A DNA stretch of 55,784 nucleotides, taken from an uncultured Clostridia bacterium. Its GTDB lineage: Bacteria; Bacillota; Clostridia; Oscillospirales; Ruminococcaceae. The stretch covers positions 1-55,784 of the forward strand of contig CAMVDP010000011.1 of assembly GCA_947166275.1 (NCBI GenBank). Reading direction: 5' to 3'. Shown one piece after another: positions 53,511-55,784 of this stretch. Position 1 is the stretch's first letter. Each line of letters opens with the position of its first letter. Position numbers and translations under genes: made by a program. The notes under the pieces are model-generated. The model was given only the letters and a program-made list of their open reading frames with translations. It was not told the origin of the DNA and searched no databases.

Positions 53511-55118
53511 TTATCCAAGGCTTGTCTCAACGCTGTCGGAAGTATCTGTTGTACCATATTTATCAGTAACAACACATCTCCAAGTTCTTACAGCGGATTC
53601 TGACATCTTCACTGTAAGGGTAGCTTTTGTAGCACTCTTTATATTAACCCACTTGCCAGAAGTAGTATTAAGATACTGCCACTGATACTTGAGATCGCTA
53701 CCAGTTGCTTCAACAGAAAGCTTTACTTTTTTTCCGGAAGCAGCCTTAACTGATGTGGGCTGTTTTGTGATACTTGTAAACTTGCAATTTGTATAAAGGG
53801 TTCCTTTAAAATATTTTGTAATATTTTTCCATTCTTTCTCTGTTCCAGAGAAATAAATATTTTTAATTTTATTCCAATCAAAGGAATCATTTATTTGAAT
53901 ATCTTTATTTTTGATTATTAATGTTTCAATACCAGTATCACAGAATGCTCCAATCCCTACATATTTAACATTCCTACCTAATGTAACATTTTTAAGCTTA
54001 GTGCAACGAACAAAAGCATGATCACCTATAGTTGTTACACTATCAGGAATAACTATACTTTCAAGATTGGTACATTCAAGAAAAGCACATTCTCTAATAG
54101 TTTTAACTCTATCACCTAATGTAACTTTCTTGAGATTCGTGCAATCAAGGAAAGCACTGCCACCTATTGTTTTTGCATTAATAATAGCACTTTCTAAAGA
54201 AGTACATCCAATAAATGCATAATTACCTATCTTTGTTACTTTATCAGGTATTACTATGCTTTTAAGAGCAGTACATTTATTAAATGCACTAGGCCCAATA
54301 CTTTTGAGGTTTTTACCTAATGTAACATTTTTAAGCTTAGTGCAATTTTCAAAACAATCACTACCAATTGTTGTTATACTGTCAGGTATAACAATGTTTT
54401 CAAGATTGGTATTAGCGAAAGCCATATCACCTATAGTCTCAACCCCTTCACTGAAGCTAACCTTTTTAAGATTTGTGCAATTATGAAAAGCCTCTTGATC
54501 TATAGTTTTTAATGTTTTAGGGAAAGATATTTCTGTTATATCTTTCCTTCCAAGGAAAGTATCACTAATAGCTGTAGTACCCTCTGCTATATTTTTGGGT
54601 GCTTTTTTATTATTTGGATAATACTCAAGTTTCTTTTCTTCACCATTAATAGAATAAAGAACACCCGAAATACTTTGAAAATATTTATTATCTTTATTAA
54701 CATAAATAGACTGCAAATTATTACAGTCCATAAAAATTTGACGATTAGTTATAAGCATTTTATCATCTTCATTTAATCCTACATATTTACCAATCTTATC
54801 AATAGTTTTCGGAATAGTGATACTAATAATATTACTATTGCGGAAAGATCCTGACCATATCATAGTAACATTACGATTATCAATTTTTTCAGGAATAATA
54901 ACATTTGATTCATTACCTGTATAATTTACAATAACAATTTCAGAACCATATAATACGTATTCATAATTTTTATAATTATGAATATCATATTCATTAAAGC
55001 AAATATGCCAAATTTTATTAGATTTATCTTCAGCAGCAGAAGATACTACTGCCATTGAGAATATAGATGCTATTACCAGCATCATACAAAGTATTGCTTT
55101 TATAAAATTCTTTTTCAT
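53511..55118 (-). CDS. BspA-type leucine-rich-repeat secreted protein with Ig-like domain
   Basis: The 535-aa protein has a clear signal peptide (MKKNFIKAIL start, cleavage near VSSAA-ED). Residues about 65-430 are LRR_5/BspA repeats (LKNVTLG, IGSDCFENCT, SIVIPD patterns), and about 445-535 an Ig-like domain (KQPTSVKAASGKKVKLSVEATG, YQWQYLN, WRCVVTD). Such proteins are surface or secreted adhesins in gut Clostridia. No sortase motif or membrane anchor is present. ATG 55118 follows AAAGGAGGAATC. The repeat part is far more AT-rich than all neighbours. The gene is framed by two 129-bp direct repeats. Confidence 0.92.
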   Translation of the reverse strand: MKKNFIKAILCMMLVIASIFSMAVVSSAAEDKSNKIWHICFNEYDIHNYKNYEYVLYGSEIVIVNYTGNESNVIIPEKIDNRNVTMIWSGSFRNSNIISITIPKTIDKIGKYVGLNEDDKMLITNRQIFMDCNNLQSIYVNKDNKYFQSISGVLYSINGEEKKLEYYPNNKKAPKNIAEGTTAISDTFLGRKDITEISFPKTLKTIDQEAFHNCTNLKKVSFSEGVETIGDMAFANTNLENIVIPDSITTIGSDCFENCTKLKNVTLGKNLKSIGPSAFNKCTALKSIVIPDKVTKIGNYAFIGCTSLESAIINAKTIGGSAFLDCTNLKKVTLGDRVKTIRECAFLECTNLESIVIPDSVTTIGDHAFVRCTKLKNVTLGRNVKYVGIGAFCDTGIETLIIKNKDIQINDSFDWNKIKNIYFSGTEKEWKNITKYFKGTLYTNCKFTSITKQPTSVKAASGKKVKLSVEATGSDLKYQWQYLNTTSGKWVNIKSATKATLTVKMSESAVRTWRCVVTDKYGTTDTSDSVETSLG

Positions 55119-55174
55119 TTTGATTCCTCCTTTGGAATTGTTTGTTGTTTCATTAATGTTATTAATCAAGGTAA

Positions 55175-55203
55175 ATTATAACACAAACCAACAAAACAAT
55201 CAA
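55175..55203 (-). promoter_or_regulatory. Promoter of the BspA-like gene
   Basis: Minus-strand TTGATT (55203-55198), 17 bases, TATAAT (55180-55175); leader about 55 bases. The 55170-55614 stretch has no defended gene; it holds this promoter, a hairpin, the right 129-bp repeat and a terminator. Confidence 0.8.
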
Positions 55204-55332
55204 GCTTTTTCTTTGAATTTATGTATATTTTTACAATTCGTACACATCATGGACTGCGTTCCGGACAAGGTTTCGGAAAACAGAACGGTGTCAATTAACA
55301 TATGAGCGGGATCGTTATTTCGAAAATGTCAA

Positions 55333-55390
55333 CAGCCTGTGCTGTGACAGAAAGTTGTGCTTTGCCGCTGCACAGGCTGATTTTTCTTTA
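55333..55390 (+). terminator. Terminator-like hairpin before the right repeat
   Basis: CAGCCTGTG (55333-55341) pairs with CACAGGCTG (55371-55379) around a long 29-base loop, followed by ATTTTTCTTTA. It sits just before the repeat copy; a terminator also lies upstream of the left copy. Confidence 0.5.
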
Positions 55391-55518
55391 CCTTTGTATC
55401 TTGCTCTGGAGTATGTCGAGGAGCTCACCGAAATTAGCAAATTAAACGTACCGGCTCAAACCCTTATGCAGAGCGGGGCAGAGGCGATCTGCAAAGCCCG
55501 GGGATCTTGTGCTGAAAA
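55390..55518. repeat. 129-bp dispersed direct repeat, right copy
   Basis: Same orientation as 53382-53510, offset exactly 2008 bp without gaps. Similarity stops abruptly at GCTGAAAA in both copies. Confidence 0.85.
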
Positions 55519-55557
55519 GCGTGTTTTGGGGGAGAAACAGACCGCTACATAGAAACG

Positions 55558-55586
55558 AAAAACCGCCCACAATGTGAGCGGTTTTC
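55558..55586. terminator. Terminator of the right-end minus-strand gene
   Basis: AAAAACCGCCCAC pairs with GTGAGCGGTTTT (one C-A mismatch, loop AAT), with A and T runs on both sides. It lies 28 bases after the stop codon of the partial gene. Confidence 0.75.
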
Positions 55587-55614
55587 TGCATTCGCAAAAG
55601 GCAATACTACGCAG

Positions 55615-55784
55615 TCAATGCGGTTCATCGTTTTTGATACCGGGTGTTCCGACAACTTTCTGCATCTGCTCGATAAATACCTCATACGTTTTGTAATTAT
55701 TTAACTCACATGAGGGACACGGGTTTACGAACGTCTGGATCATTCCCAGCTTATACGGGCATTTTTCACACGGTTTGATGAGTT
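55615..55784 (-). CDS. Small CxxC protein, partial (N-terminus outside window)
   Basis: The last 55 codons of a minus-strand gene are visible, ending at TGA 55617-55615. The product has two Cys pairs (PCEKCPYKLG and NPCPSCE) spaced 17 residues apart, a probable zinc ribbon, followed by YKTYEVFIEQMQKVVG. I do not recognise a family. A terminator follows at 55558. The segment encoding GMIQTFVNPCP is nearly identical in DNA to the 3' end of the broken kinase. Confidence 0.65.
   Translation of the reverse strand, partial: LIKPCEKCPYKLGMIQTFVNPCPSCELNNYKTYEVFIEQMQKVVGTPGIKNDEPH
55714..55747. repeat. 34-bp segment shared with the broken kinase, copy 2
   Basis: Matches 49359-49392 at 32 of 34 positions in the same orientation; here it encodes GMIQTFVNPCP between the two Cys pairs of a small protein. 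Confidence 0.8.

Noticed and set aside
53290-53685. 131-codon plus-strand open frame across the left repeat
   Set aside because: It runs from noncoding sequence into the antisense of the BspA-like gene; only the 129-bp repeat part is shared with the right copy, so it is treated as a repeat, not a gene.

Overview
The window reads as a chromosome segment of a gut Bacillota of the Clostridia, most likely Ruminococcus or a close Oscillospiraceae relative. The basis is inference from gene content: BspA-type leucine-rich-repeat protein with an Ig-like module, GH16 glycanase, SpoIIE-type PP2C phosphatases, strong GGAGG ribosome binding sites with frequent GTG/TTG starts, and TTGACA-17-TATAAT promoters. 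No rRNA, tRNA, CRISPR array or insertion sequence was recognised.

Region 1 (1-33896, all + strand) is a large contractile injection system (CIS, eCIS/T6SSiv-like) cluster, cut at its left edge. Recognisable structural parts are a Pvc7-like LysM baseplate protein, a gpD-like hub, a gpV/VgrG-like spike, gp25, two baseplate J-like proteins, a gpI-like tail protein, a conserved 569-aa baseplate-associated protein, a DUF4255/Pvc16-like cap protein, a DUF4280 PAAR-like tip, the sheath and the tube. Between them lie unusual parts: a membrane-anchored pseudokinase-like protein, a membrane-anchored giant MORN-repeat protein, a degenerate class III cyclase-like protein, a degenerate membrane PP2C, two paralogous AAA+ ATPases, two YbjN-like (secretion-chaperone-fold) proteins placed before a 558-aa candidate cargo protein, and a STAND-NTPase/winged-helix/BTAD transcription regulator. 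The sheath and tube have their own promoter region, which carries four tandem TTATAAT-type repeats that could be the operator of that regulator. The picture is a CIS whose assembly or firing is linked to membrane signalling by pseudo-enzymes.

Region 2 (33968-41511, - strand) is more ordinary: a polar amino-acid ABC importer whose ATPase carries an extra anti-sigma/GHKL-like domain, a GMP synthase ATP-pyrophosphatase subunit lacking the glutaminase domain, and a heterodimeric ABC exporter with one degenerate ATP site.

Region 3 (41639-55784) is accessory in character. It holds a Fic toxin with a VbhA-like antitoxin, an intact Cache-HAMP-PP2C phosphatase, and a tightly coupled three-gene operon (P-loop/dCMP-deaminase resembling anti-phage dCTP deaminases, a cytoplasmic ParB-like/BMP nucleoside-binding fusion, a calcineurin-like phosphoesterase) that is a candidate defence system. 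It also has a hybrid histidine kinase broken by two frameshifts and an amber stop, a secreted GH16 glycanase, and an AT-rich BspA-like gene flanked by two copies of a 129-bp direct repeat. The window ends inside a small zinc-ribbon-like gene that shares a 34-bp segment with the 3' end of the broken kinase.
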